Shown piece by piece: positions 26,054 to 35,060 of a stretch of 37,827 bases of DNA. The stretch lies in contig NZ_BIMA01000066.1 of the NCBI RefSeq assembly GCF_004000845.1, positions 1 to 37,827 of the forward strand, read 5' to 3'. The first letter of the stretch is position 1; every line of letters starts with the position of its first letter. The DNA comes from Paenibacillus koleovorans NBRC 103111. GTDB taxonomy: Bacteria; Bacillota; Bacilli; Paenibacillales; NBRC-103111. The translations under genes and the position numbers were made by a program. The notes under the pieces were generated by a model. That model was not told the DNA's origin, did no database searches, and saw only the letters and a list, made by a program, of their open reading frames with translations.

Positions 26054-26083
26054 GGGGTATATTCATAATAGCAAAAATACCCC
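26054..26083. promoter_or_regulatory. Inverted repeat in the divergent MalT-like/SLH promoter region
   Basis: GGGGTAT at 26054-26060 and ATACCCC at 26077-26083 are exact inverted copies separated by 16 nt, about 20 bp from the regulator start and 80 bp from the surface-protein start. It is a possible binding site for the divergent regulator. Confidence 0.35.
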
Positions 26084-26164
26084 CAAAGGAGTATTGTTTG
26101 ACCAAAGTTTACCAGATACACTTTAATGGAAACCGTCGCAATACAAAGGGAGGAACTTCGGAAG

Positions 26165-29100
26165 ATGAATAAGTTATTGAAGCAATTACTCGTATTCACG
26201 ATAATAATCCAATTGTTTGCGGTGTCCGTATGGACTCAGGAGGCATATGCGACAAGCGGGACCCTCTCAGACCCCCATATCATTATGGATGAGGTTGACC
26301 TGTCCGATATTCGCAATGATTTGACAGCTCATTACAGGCTGGGGGCGAATATCGATCTGTCCGGCTATGATTTTGACGGCGCCGGCCCGGATACCGGGGG
26401 ATGGCTGCCGATCGGCGCTGTAAACGACACAACAGCAAATCCGTTTACCGGCAGTTTGGACGGAAACGGCTATACGATCAGCAACTTGAAGATGGATCGG
26501 CCAACGATGATGTTTGTCGGGCTGTTTGGAAAAATAGACGGCGCCGCCAAATTGAGCGATATTCGCCTGCGGGATATTCAGGTAGTCGGCAACATATTTG
26601 TTGGAGGGCTTGTGGGCAATCAGGTAAACGGTACGATCGAGAGATCCTCTGTAACTGGTACGATTCGAGTGGCTGCTTCTAGTGCGGGAGGTTTGGTAGG
26701 GGTTCTCGCTTCTGGTATAATCGAGAATTCGTATGCGGTCGTGGATGTTAGCGGTTGGACCAGAATTGGCGGCTTGGTAGGCACGAACGCCGGCACGATC
26801 CGGAATGCCTATGCAGCAGGCTGGGTCAATGGCAATATTGAGATTGGGGGGCTAGTCGGATATAACGTAAATGCTACCGCTAGAATTGAGAGTTCCTACG
26901 CTGCGGGCAGTGTGAACGGGAATAGTCCCGTTGGCGGTTTAACCGGCGACAACGTTTCCGGCGGCTCCTCCGCAAACTCGTACTGGAACTTGGACACGAC
27001 CGGCCAAGCAGGTAGCGTATTAGGAACGGGGGTTACATCGGAACAAATGAAAAACGCTAATACCTTCGGCTGGAATTCGTCAGTGTGGGGCATTATCGAG
27101 GGTATGACATATCCATATTTGCGAGCGTTCGGCATGGGAATCGGCGTCGATCCGTTGGCTGTGACGACATACAGCCTCAAGCCAGGTCAGGACGCCGTGT
27201 CGGTGACGGGCAGCGTCTATCACGAATCGGCAACGGAACCGATCGACGTCCAATACATCATTCGCGACAGCACAGGCGCCACGGTCACGAATGCTACATA
27301 TGCGACTATGGACAGCGATGCCATGCGGCCGATCAACCGCCGCTTCTCGCTGTCTGGTTACGCCAATGGCGACTACACCTTAACGGTAATGGCAACGGAC
27401 AGTCATCGGACGGCGGTCGGCACCACTTTGGCCTTCACGGTGAATGCCAGCGCTGCAGCTCCACCAACGGTTCACTTTACAAACAACAACGAAGCATGGA
27501 CGCAAGCGGCATTGACAACTGTGACGATCAACGACAGTGGCGGCGGCGTAGACGCCTCGACACTTCAGTATGTTTGGTCAACTGATTCGGCGACACCGGG
27601 TCCGGGTGCGGTGTGGACTTTATTTGCTAACGGAGGTACGTTGTCGAGGAGCGGAGTCAGCGGAGATGTGTACTTGCATATTCGTGTGCAGGATCTTACG
27701 GGAAATACGGCAAACGTAGCATCGAATCGATTCCGGTTGGACAATGTCGCGCCGACGATCGACTTCAGTACGAACGGCAGCGAGACGCTGGCGCCGACGG
27801 CGTCGACAACGGTAACGGTGACCGATGCAGGTGGTGGAGTCGACGCTTCCTCGCTGCAATATGCGTGGACGCAAACCGCCGCCGTTCCCGCAAACGGCTG
27901 GACGGCTTTCACAAGCGGAGATACGTTGACGAAAGCCGGAGCAGACGGGGATTGGTATTTGCACATTCAGGCCAAGGATAATTTAGGCAATTCGGTGAAC
28001 ATGGCGTCGGATCCCTTCCTGCTGGATAACATTGGACCTTCGGTCAACATCACGATGACGAAAGCCGATACGAATCCGTATCCGGATAACACCTGGACGA
28101 ATCAGGACGTTACCGTATCCACAGTTGCATCGGATACGAACAGCGTGATGTCAATCACGTATTCGCTCGACAGCGGTGCGACATGGAGGGGATACACGGC
28201 CCCTATCGTGCTGCAAGATGACAGCGTCCACTCCGTGTCTTTCAAGGCTGTCGATTCGGTGGGCAATGAAACGGTCGAACAGCGCACGGTGAAGATCAGC
28301 AAGAGCGGGTTAAGGCTGACGCCCACGCTGACGAAAGCGGACAATAGCGCCTTTACGAGTGGAGATTGGACGAACGGGAGCGTCACCGTGAGCGTCGACG
28401 CGGAAGCAGGCGCAAGCGGAATCGCCGCCTTGACTTATATGTTGGACGGAGGCTCGGGACAGGCTTATGCGAATGGGACGCCGATACCGTTCACTCAGGA
28501 AGGAACGCATACGATCTTGTTCCAGGTGACCGATACGGCCGGCAATTCGTTAACCGCCCCGCTGGCGGTAAACATTGATCTGACGGCGCCTTCTGTCAGC
28601 TTCGGCGTGAATGGCAGCGAGACATGGGCGAACTTGGCCTCAACTTCCGTAACGGTAAACGACAGCGGCGGCAGCCATATAGTCGCCTCCACGCTGCAAT
28701 ATGCATGGACGACAGATCCGGCGGCTCCGACATCGGGCTGGACGACGTTTACGAACGGGACAGAGCAGACGAAAGCCGGTGCCGATGGAGATTGGTACTT
28801 GCATATTCAAGGGCAAGATACGGCTGGCAATTCGGTGAATACCGTGTCGAACCGTTTCCGGCTGGACAATACGGCTCCGGTTATTACGCTCACCGGCCCG
28901 TCCAGCATGCACATGACGGCGGGCGGTGCGTACACAGAAGAAGGAGCGACGGCAACGGATACCGGCGGTTCAGGAGTCGCAGGCCCGGTAGCGGTGACCG
29001 GAGCGGTGAATGCAAACGCGCCTGGAACGTACACCTTGCGGTATAACGTATCCGATCTGGCGGGAAATGCGGCCGCGGAGGTTACGCGCACTGTCACGGT

Positions 29101-30358
29101 AGACGCGGAGGCTCCGCGGCCAACGTTCCCGCGCAGTGATGACAGTTCAGCGCCTGTCGTGACGAGGCCGGTCATCGATCTCAACGGTACGTCGCTTGAT
29201 CCGGCTGACATCGACACTTCCAAGCCATCCGTCACCCTTGATGTTATGCCCAAGGACAGAGCAGCCATTGTCAGCATACCGGCGAGCATTTTGACGAGCC
29301 TCGAAGGCAAAAACGCTGCCTTTTTCATAGAAATCAAGACCCCGTACGGGAGCTATCAAGTCCCGGTAAATTTGGCGTCACTGATACCGGGGCTGAAGGA
29401 ATGGGTTGAGAAGAACAACCTCAAAGCCGAGGAGATCAGCTTCAAGATAACCTTAACCGACAAGTCCGGCGACAAGGAGCTTCAAGCCGCGTTTGCAAAC
29501 GGCTTGCCGAACGGCAAAGTGATGGGCGCAATGGTCGATTTTCACATCGATATCCTGAACGCCAAGACGGGTCAAACCATAGGAACGGCAGATCAATTCA
29601 GCAAGATGCTGACAAGGGTTATTCCGTTACCGAAGCCTATAACAAGCATGCCAGAGCATTGGGGCGCGTTCCGCTATAACGAAACGGCGAAGAAATTGGA
29701 GTTCGTCCCCGCCAAGAGCGTACAGACCGACGGCGTATGGTACGTGATGATCCGCTCTGATTCCAATAGCGCGTACGTTGTGGCGGAAAATGCAACGAGC
29801 TTCACCGATGTGCAAAAGCATTGGGCGCAGTTGTTGGTCGAGCAGGCCGCGGCGAAAGGCCTTGTGGAAGGGGGAGGCGGCGGAAGGTATAACCCTGACA
29901 ATGCCGTGAGCCGAGCGGAGTTTGCCGCCATGCTCGTCCGGGCTTTGGGACGGGGTGCCGCCTATGTCGGTAGTGCAGCGCCTTATGACGATGTCCATCC
30001 AGGCGCGTGGTATTTTGGAGCCGTGGCAGCAGCGAAGGAGCTTGGATTGTTAGGTTTCGCGAGCGGCAACCGCTTCATGCCTGATCAACCGCTCACCCGC
30101 GAGGAAATGGCGAGTATGCTGGCCGCAGTGATGGTCCTTCAAGAGGCGCCGATCGCAAAGGAAATGGTGAACTTGGACGGCTACAAGGATATCGGAAAGG
30201 TAGACGCGTCCTATCTGGAGGATGTTCGCTTGATGGTGAAGTTTCGGATCATGACAGGCACAGGTGAGGATACTTTCAGTCCCAAGGGTGAAACGACACG
30301 CGCACAGGCGGCGGTCGTATTCATTCGTACGCTGCGCCAGCTTGGAATGATCGACTGA
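26165..30358 (+). CDS. Cell-surface protein with GLUG, Ig-like repeats and three SLH domains
   Basis: This 1397-aa secreted protein has a signal peptide ending EAYA at residue 29. Residues about 100-275 hold GLUG-type repeats (VGGLVG-N-G-I-SYA, four or more copies). Residues about 400-1000 hold Ig-like modules, three of them near-identical blocks of the form SVTVNDSGG-STLQYAWT, then DWYLHIQ-D-GN. A DUF5011/HYR-like module follows (ITLTGPSSMHMTAGGAYTEE). A linker leads to three SLH domains in residues 1212-1397 (FTDVQKHWAQ; YDDVHPGAWYFGAV; YKDIGKVDASYLEDV), which bind pyruvylated wall polymers. The ATG at 26165 follows GGGAGG; an upstream in-frame ATG at 26126 would spoil the signal peptide. 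It is likely an adhesin or wall-linked structural protein; no enzyme domain is visible. Confidence 0.88.
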   Translation: MNKLLKQLLVFTIIIQLFAVSVWTQEAYATSGTLSDPHIIMDEVDLSDIRNDLTAHYRLGANIDLSGYDFDGAGPDTGGWLPIGAVNDTTANPFTGSLDGNGYTISNLKMDRPTMMFVGLFGKIDGAAKLSDIRLRDIQVVGNIFVGGLVGNQVNGTIERSSVTGTIRVAASSAGGLVGVLASGIIENSYAVVDVSGWTRIGGLVGTNAGTIRNAYAAGWVNGNIEIGGLVGYNVNATARIESSYAAGSVNGNSPVGGLTGDNVSGGSSANSYWNLDTTGQAGSVLGTGVTSEQMKNANTFGWNSSVWGIIEGMTYPYLRAFGMGIGVDPLAVTTYSLKPGQDAVSVTGSVYHESATEPIDVQYIIRDSTGATVTNATYATMDSDAMRPINRRFSLSGYANGDYTLTVMATDSHRTAVGTTLAFTVNASAAAPPTVHFTNNNEAWTQAALTTVTINDSGGGVDASTLQYVWSTDSATPGPGAVWTLFANGGTLSRSGVSGDVYLHIRVQDLTGNTANVASNRFRLDNVAPTIDFSTNGSETLAPTASTTVTVTDAGGGVDASSLQYAWTQTAAVPANGWTAFTSGDTLTKAGADGDWYLHIQAKDNLGNSVNMASDPFLLDNIGPSVNITMTKADTNPYPDNTWTNQDVTVSTVASDTNSVMSITYSLDSGATWRGYTAPIVLQDDSVHSVSFKAVDSVGNETVEQRTVKISKSGLRLTPTLTKADNSAFTSGDWTNGSVTVSVDAEAGASGIAALTYMLDGGSGQAYANGTPIPFTQEGTHTILFQVTDTAGNSLTAPLAVNIDLTAPSVSFGVNGSETWANLASTSVTVNDSGGSHIVASTLQYAWTTDPAAPTSGWTTFTNGTEQTKAGADGDWYLHIQGQDTAGNSVNTVSNRFRLDNTAPVITLTGPSSMHMTAGGAYTEEGATATDTGGSGVAGPVAVTGAVNANAPGTYTLRYNVSDLAGNAAAEVTRTVTVDAEAPRPTFPRSDDSSAPVVTRPVIDLNGTSLDPADIDTSKPSVTLDVMPKDRAAIVSIPASILTSLEGKNAAFFIEIKTPYGSYQVPVNLASLIPGLKEWVEKNNLKAEEISFKITLTDKSGDKELQAAFANGLPNGKVMGAMVDFHIDILNAKTGQTIGTADQFSKMLTRVIPLPKPITSMPEHWGAFRYNETAKKLEFVPAKSVQTDGVWYVMIRSDSNSAYVVAENATSFTDVQKHWAQLLVEQAAAKGLVEGGGGGRYNPDNAVSRAEFAAMLVRALGRGAAYVGSAAPYDDVHPGAWYFGAVAAAKELGLLGFASGNRFMPDQPLTREEMASMLAAVMVLQEAPIAKEMVNLDGYKDIGKVDASYLEDVRLMVKFRIMTGTGEDTFSPKGETTRAQAAVVFIRTLRQLGMID

Positions 30359-30386
30359 TTAAATTCAAATCGTCATATGCAGTTCA

Positions 30387-30422
30387 ATCCCGCCTGAGTG
30401 AATAACTTTATTCGGGCGGGAT
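30387..30422 (+). terminator. Hairpin after the SLH-protein gene
   Basis: ATCCCGCC at 30387-30394 pairs with GGCGGGAT at 30415-30422, with further weak pairing inside. It begins 28 nt past the stop. No long U-run follows, so it may be an inefficient terminator. Confidence 0.55.
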
Positions 30423-30560
30423 GTGTATCTTCTACGGGGGGATAAACTGCTTTCAATTTGTCCGGGAAAAAAGGATTTGGGAGTGAACCAATCAAAGTCG
30501 ATGGATTCGCGATGCCCGATGGGCAAAGAGCGGCAAGAGTGCTAAGAACTAATAGTTGTT

Positions 30561-30911
30561 TTGCTGAATAAGCAAGGTGCACCGCAATTCGTTAAAATGC
30601 AAGTGATCCCCAACGAGACTATGATTCTTTCTGATGGGACAGTAAAAATAGAGATTCCATGTCCGCTTGATGTTCAACGCATCAATATTTCAGGTTATAA
30701 TATCATTAAAAATGTCTGGATGAAATTTAATTCATACGACTTTACTCATTGTATCTTTTCACGCGATGATGTTATCGATTTGCTTAACTTAATTAATAAG
30801 TTGGTAGAATATGTTTCTTTGGTTGGGGAAATTGACGTTGTTATGCACGCTGTCATTGAGGGTCAGTATCCACTCTTAATACCTCCTGCAAGTAGAAGGC
30901 AAGAGGAGTGA
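30561..30911 (+). CDS. Hypothetical protein next to a vsr stump
   Basis: This frame of 116 codons starts at TTG 30561; an internal ATG at 30597 is also possible, and neither has a clear ribosome site. The product (MILSDGTVKIEIPCPLDVQR, then FSRDDVIDLLNLINKLVEYV) is acidic with a leucine-rich helix. It ends 6 nt before the start of the vsr-like frame, as genes of one operon do. The region is AT-richer than its neighbours on both sides. No family is recognised. It could be a small intact gene of a lost restriction-modification locus, or the tail of a larger one. Confidence 0.5.
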   Translation: MLNKQGAPQFVKMQVIPNETMILSDGTVKIEIPCPLDVQRINISGYNIIKNVWMKFNSYDFTHCIFSRDDVIDLLNLINKLVEYVSLVGEIDVVMHAVIEGQYPLLIPPASRRQEE

Positions 30912-30917
30912 TCGACT

Positions 30918-31031
30918 ATGGCTGATGTGTATGACAAGAAGATACGCTCATCTGTGATGCAAAAGGTGAAGTCGCAAGGCAATAAATCAACAGAGCTAGC
31001 CATGGGTGGTAGCAGAATCAGGGCTTGCTGA
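30918..31031 (+). pseudogene. Very-short-patch-repair endonuclease (Vsr), N-terminal stump
   Basis: From ATG 30918 (GAGGAG before it) the frame reads MADVYDKKIRSSVMQKVKSQ, then GNKSTELA, which is the N-terminal pattern of Vsr mismatch endonucleases (R-S-x-x-M, then K-x-x-x-T/S-x-x-E). After 26-28 residues it turns into unrelated sequence and stops at TGA 31029-31031; intact Vsr is about 140 aa with a catalytic Asp and zinc site further on. It is therefore a truncated gene. Vsr enzymes repair T:G mismatches made by deamination of 5-methylcytosine and accompany cytosine methyltransferases; none is present here. Confidence 0.6.
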
Positions 31032-31165
31032 ACGCTCAAAAATTCTCTAAAAACCGCATAAAAACAAGGGCTTCTCGGCTTTTATGTCGAATTCATATGC
31101 AAAGGAAAGCCCGAGAGAACGAGAGCACGACTCGAAAATTCAATTTAGATTCTGGAGGTCTCCGC

Positions 31166-32038
31166 ATGGATTTCAAGCGATGGGCCGACCGGTACACGAA
31201 GGAAGAGCATCTACAGCAGACGGCTTTCTTTAACGTGCTCGAATACAAGTGCATGCAGCCTTATGTGCTTCATTGGCACGAGTTCTTCGAGCTGGAGATG
31301 ATCGTCTCCGGCAAGGGAAAGCATCTGTTGAACGGGACGGAGATGACACTGTCGCCAGGCAGCCTGTTCGTCGTCGCACCGACGGACTTCCACGAAGTAC
31401 ATCCCGATCCGGAGGAGGGAATTGAGCTGATCAACGTCAAGTTCGCCGAAAGTTTCCTGGACGAGGAAGTGAGCGGCTGGCTGTACCGTTGTCCCGTCCC
31501 GCTCGCAGTCACACTGGCCGGAGAGGCGCGGGCAGTGGCGGAAGCTGACTGCCGGACGTTGCTGCGCGAGCAGGCAGAGAACCGCGAGCGGCTCGGTCGG
31601 ACGCATCTGCTTCGCGGCACGCTGACCCGGCTGCTCATCGGCCTGCTCCGGGCCGCTTCCGATGCCGCCGGCGCCGTACTTCCCAGTGAGTACTGCCGTG
31701 CTGCAGCGGTTCCCGGACCCGTTCGCCAGGCGCTGCACTATATCGAATTACGCTATCGCGACCCGCTTACGCTGTCGATGGCAGCCGATCATGTTGGGCT
31801 GTCGGCCAGCTATTTCAGCGACTTGTTCCACCGCCATGTCGGGCGAACGTTCCAACAATACGTGCTAGAGCTTCGATTGCAATACGCCGACAAGCTGCTC
31901 CAACGCTCGGACCTGCCGATCACGGAGGTCGGCTACATGGCCGGCTTTAGTACGCTGCCTTATTTTAACCGTGCCTTCAAGCGATTTTTCGGACGGACGC
32001 CGAACGACGCACGCAAACGGGCTGGAACGGCGGATTGA
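31166..32038 (+). CDS. AraC-family regulator with cupin-type sensor domain
   Basis: This 290-aa protein has an N-terminal cupin (LHWHEFFELEMIVSGKGKHL, then LSPGSLFVVAPTDFHEV) that should bind a sugar, and two C-terminal AraC HTHs (DPLTLSMAADHVGLSASYFS, then ITEVGYMAGFSTLPYFNRAF). The ATG at 31166 follows TGGAGG; an extension to 31025 overlaps the vsr stump and has no similarity. It is convergent with the GH2 beta-mannosidase gene and, by content, is its likely regulator. The stretch 31166-34503 is visibly GC-richer than the region before it. Confidence 0.9.
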   Translation: MDFKRWADRYTKEEHLQQTAFFNVLEYKCMQPYVLHWHEFFELEMIVSGKGKHLLNGTEMTLSPGSLFVVAPTDFHEVHPDPEEGIELINVKFAESFLDEEVSGWLYRCPVPLAVTLAGEARAVAEADCRTLLREQAENRERLGRTHLLRGTLTRLLIGLLRAASDAAGAVLPSEYCRAAAVPGPVRQALHYIELRYRDPLTLSMAADHVGLSASYFSDLFHRHVGRTFQQYVLELRLQYADKLLQRSDLPITEVGYMAGFSTLPYFNRAFKRFFGRTPNDARKRAGTAD

Positions 32039-32063
32039 CGACGGCGTGGGAGTCCGGGAAAGG

Positions 32064-32099
32064 AAGATCGTCGATTTGGTGACGATCTTTCTTTCTTTT
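32064..32099 (+). terminator. Intrinsic terminator of the AraC-family gene
   Basis: AAGATCGTC at 32064-32072 pairs with GACGATCTT at 32081-32089, and TCTTTCTTTT follows. It starts 25 nt past the stop codon. Confidence 0.75.
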
Positions 32100-32166
32100 C
32101 GGAGCTCCCGATGACCGAATCCCGTGAGAAACGAGCAGTTTTGCAGCATACGCAACCGCTGCCGCC

Positions 32167-34503
32167 CTACTGTCCTACCGCCCCAGGATCGAAATCACCT
32201 CCGCCGGCCTCCGCGATCAGCGGAAGCCACCGCTTGTAATCCTCCAGATTGAAAGCCGGGAACCCGAGCAAATAATGGTTGCCGTAGCGGGCGCCTCCGA
32301 TCTCCCACTGTAGAAGCAGCAGCCGCTTATCCGAATGTGAGATGCGGATTCGGCCTAGCGTCACGTTCTCGTTTGGAACCGCCCAGAACTCCCCCGTCAA
32401 AAGAGTCTCGTTCGTGTCGGCGTCCCACACGCGGTAAGTCCCCCTCTGCTCCTGCAGCGAATCGTTGCCAAGAACGGCGCGCACGTGCCAGCTTTCCGGC
32501 TCGTCGAGCATCAGGCACGTCTGGCCTTGTGAGCGACGAATGTAGGCGTACGCCAGTTTACGGCCTCCGTAATAATCGACGACCGCGTCCGAGAATTGTG
32601 GCCAGCCGTCCAGCATGTTCCACCAGATGATTCCCGTCCTGCGCCATTTGCGCAGCCGCACCGACTCGACGAAAAATTTTTTTGCCTCGGCCTGGGAGAT
32701 TTGCGAGGCGAGGATGAATTCGGGCAAACGATCCGGGATGATGCCAAACAGCTCGCGGATTTGGTTGGCCATCAGCTTGATCCGGTATGCGTAATGGCCG
32801 TCTTTACCGAGCATGTCCGCGGCGTGAGTGATCCATTGGTCGTTGTCCTGCCACGGCCACAGCTTCTCCGGATCAAGGAACTTGCAGAGTGACGACAAGT
32901 TCGGGCAACCGTGATAGCCGGCTTCGCTCGAGAAGTGGTACGGGTTGTCCGTGTAAAATGTGCTCTTGTAGTAGTCGCGCGGCCCCCAGATATGACGCTC
33001 CGGCGCCAGATCGAAGTTTAGCCCTGCTTGCGGTGACATGTAGGGGGAGCTGGGCAGAAACGTCCGATAAGGGTCCTGCATGCGTATGACCGTGGGTAAG
33101 GTCTGCCGTGTGATCGCGTTGCCGCTCGGGAGCATCCCCTGGAATACGGACGTTTCATCGCACTCGTTGTCCCCACACCAGAGGATAAGCGACGGGTGAT
33201 TGCGCAACTTGCGGACGACCGCCGTCGCCTCCTTCTCGATCGCCTGCCGGAAATCCTCCGTCTGCGGATGAAGCGAGCACGCCATCGCGAAATCCTGCCA
33301 CACCATTAGCCCTAGCCGGTCGCACATGTCGAAAAATGCGTGGTCCTCATACACATTGCCGCCCCAACAGCGGACGATATTGCAATCCGCTTCGAGGAAT
33401 AGCTCCAGCGCGGCTTCGTACTTTGCGGCATCGCAGCTGTGGAAGGCATCGAGCGGCACCCAGTTCGAGCCTTTGCACAGAATCGGCTTGCCATTCACCC
33501 GAATGAGGAACTCCCCGCCGCCTTCCGTTGTCGTGACCTCGGTGCGCGAAAGCTCGGCGGTCCGGATGCCGATCCGGTCCATCCGCTCGGCCAGTATCAT
33601 TCCTCCGCGTACGAGCCGAGCTGTCACCTCATAGAGGTACGGCTCGCCATAACCGTGAGGCCACCACAGCATAGGCTTGTCTACCTCGACGCGTAGCTTG
33701 CCGGCCTTGAAGACGACGGCTTTGCGCGCGCGGAATTCGCTTTCGCCGCACCGTCCCTCGAGCTCTAGTTCAAGACCGTCGTAATACCATTCAGGCAACG
33801 TGTCCACTTCGTAAAAAACGGCGACTGTTGCGCTGGCCTCGTTCTGCCCCAGCGCGATGGTCGCGAAGTACAGGTCCTTGATCTCGTGCCTTCCGGGTAC
33901 ACGCAGTTGGACGGAGCGCCACAAGCCCGCCGAAACGGCGCGGGGCATGATGTCCCAGCCGAAGCCGTGCGGCGCCTTTCGGATCCAAAGCTGCTCCCAG
34001 TTATGAGGAAGCGCGTGCATGCCGGGCGAGTAATTCCGCTCCATCGCGGCGAGGAGCGGGGAGCGCAGCCGAACGGCGAGCGCGTTCGCCGAGCCGTCGC
34101 GCTTCAGCAAGCCCTCAACGCGAAAGGCGTGCTCGATGAACATGTTGTCGCTCTCGCCGATCAGGATGCCGTTCATCCAATAGGTCGCGAGGCAGTCGAC
34201 TCCGTGGAAGAGAAGCTCTGCGGGTACGCCGACGGTTGCCTCGGAGGGTGTCGGGAACAACGTCTCGTACCACCATTCATACGTCTCGTAAGGGCGCAGG
34301 AGCAGGATATTGTTGCCATGGAACGGCTCCGGCAGCAGACCAGCCTTGATGAGGTCGAGCTCGACGTTGCCCGGCACTTCCGCCTCAACAGACGGCAGGC
34401 CGGAAGCCGCCAGTTCGTCGGGGTGAGCGACCAGGGCGTCGGGGGCGGCGGCCTGTCGGCCGTAGGTCAATCGCCATTTGCCGTTTAAACTAATTGTATT
34501 CAT
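32167..34503 (-). CDS. Glycoside hydrolase family 2, beta-mannosidase type
   Basis: This 778-aa enzyme has the usual GH2 layout: jelly-roll N-domain (NGKWRLTYG; AEVPGNVELDLIKAGLL; YEWWYE), Ig-like middle, and TIM barrel. The acid/base Glu447 lies in LWCGDNECDE and the nucleophile Glu527 in SSEAGYHG. The block GSNWVPLDAFHS at 345-356 is characteristic of beta-mannosidases. No signal peptide is present, so it should cleave mannosides or manno-oligosaccharides in the cytoplasm. The start is at 34503 (MNTISLNGKW); ATG 34512 is an alternative, since AGGAGG lies 3 nt from one and 12 nt from the other. It is convergent with the AraC regulator gene. Confidence 0.88.
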   Translation of the reverse strand: MNTISLNGKWRLTYGRQAAAPDALVAHPDELAASGLPSVEAEVPGNVELDLIKAGLLPEPFHGNNILLLRPYETYEWWYETLFPTPSEATVGVPAELLFHGVDCLATYWMNGILIGESDNMFIEHAFRVEGLLKRDGSANALAVRLRSPLLAAMERNYSPGMHALPHNWEQLWIRKAPHGFGWDIMPRAVSAGLWRSVQLRVPGRHEIKDLYFATIALGQNEASATVAVFYEVDTLPEWYYDGLELELEGRCGESEFRARKAVVFKAGKLRVEVDKPMLWWPHGYGEPYLYEVTARLVRGGMILAERMDRIGIRTAELSRTEVTTTEGGGEFLIRVNGKPILCKGSNWVPLDAFHSCDAAKYEAALELFLEADCNIVRCWGGNVYEDHAFFDMCDRLGLMVWQDFAMACSLHPQTEDFRQAIEKEATAVVRKLRNHPSLILWCGDNECDETSVFQGMLPSGNAITRQTLPTVIRMQDPYRTFLPSSPYMSPQAGLNFDLAPERHIWGPRDYYKSTFYTDNPYHFSSEAGYHGCPNLSSLCKFLDPEKLWPWQDNDQWITHAADMLGKDGHYAYRIKLMANQIRELFGIIPDRLPEFILASQISQAEAKKFFVESVRLRKWRRTGIIWWNMLDGWPQFSDAVVDYYGGRKLAYAYIRRSQGQTCLMLDEPESWHVRAVLGNDSLQEQRGTYRVWDADTNETLLTGEFWAVPNENVTLGRIRISHSDKRLLLLQWEIGGARYGNHYLLGFPAFNLEDYKRWLPLIAEAGGGDFDPGAVGQ

Positions 34504-35060
34504 ATCACGCATCTTCCTCCTGAGGATGACAGTCTGAATCCTGTTGAATACTGTCTCCATTGTAGCTGCCCAGCCGCGGCGAGCACTTCTCCTTTCATTG
34601 GAATACTTGACTTATCTTACGATTCGGCGAAAATGCGGCTTCCCTTTCGGATATAAGAAAATGCCTTCTTTTTGTTATGTAACCCATTTCTGTCTTGCAG
34701 ATGGAGTGACGAAGATGTTAAAATCGACCGCGCAACTCGAAAATCAATTGATCCTGCCAGGCGATTTCTTCTTGCTCTTCGGCGGAAAGCTCGACGAATA
34801 AAGTCGGTGGGTTCAATTGGCTCGACTGGTACCGTGGGCAGAACCTGGAGAAGCCCGAATGAATTCCAGAGAGTATGAATAGTCTAGCAGCATAAAGCGT
34901 CATCCCGGCCATGGCTAGTGGCCGCGCTCCGATCTTGTCGAACAGTTGCCGGCGATCGGCATCACAAATCCAACGATAAGCGTCATAGGCATTTGAAGTA
35001 GTCCCGTATGAAGCGGCGAGAGCCCCTTGACCCTTACGACTATAGATTCCTTCGAAAAAG
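34504..35060. other. Intergenic region; possible leader-like mini-ORF only
   Basis: No sure gene is seen. A minus-strand frame ending at 34718 closes with LFVELSAEEQEEIAWQDQ, whose first half looks like the leader region of some ribosomally made peptides. No ribosome site, core peptide or maturation gene is near, so it is not called. The upstream part should hold the promoter of the GH2 gene. Confidence 0.35.

Noticed and set aside
27460-28880. Near-identical DNA blocks in the SLH protein gene considered as a repeat array or CRISPR
   Set aside because: They are in-frame repeats coding for Ig-like modules; spacing and length are wrong for CRISPR, and no CRISPR array was seen anywhere in the window.
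33886-34488. Plus-strand frame of 200 codons
   Set aside because: Antisense to the GH2 gene in GC-rich DNA, where long spurious frames are expected.
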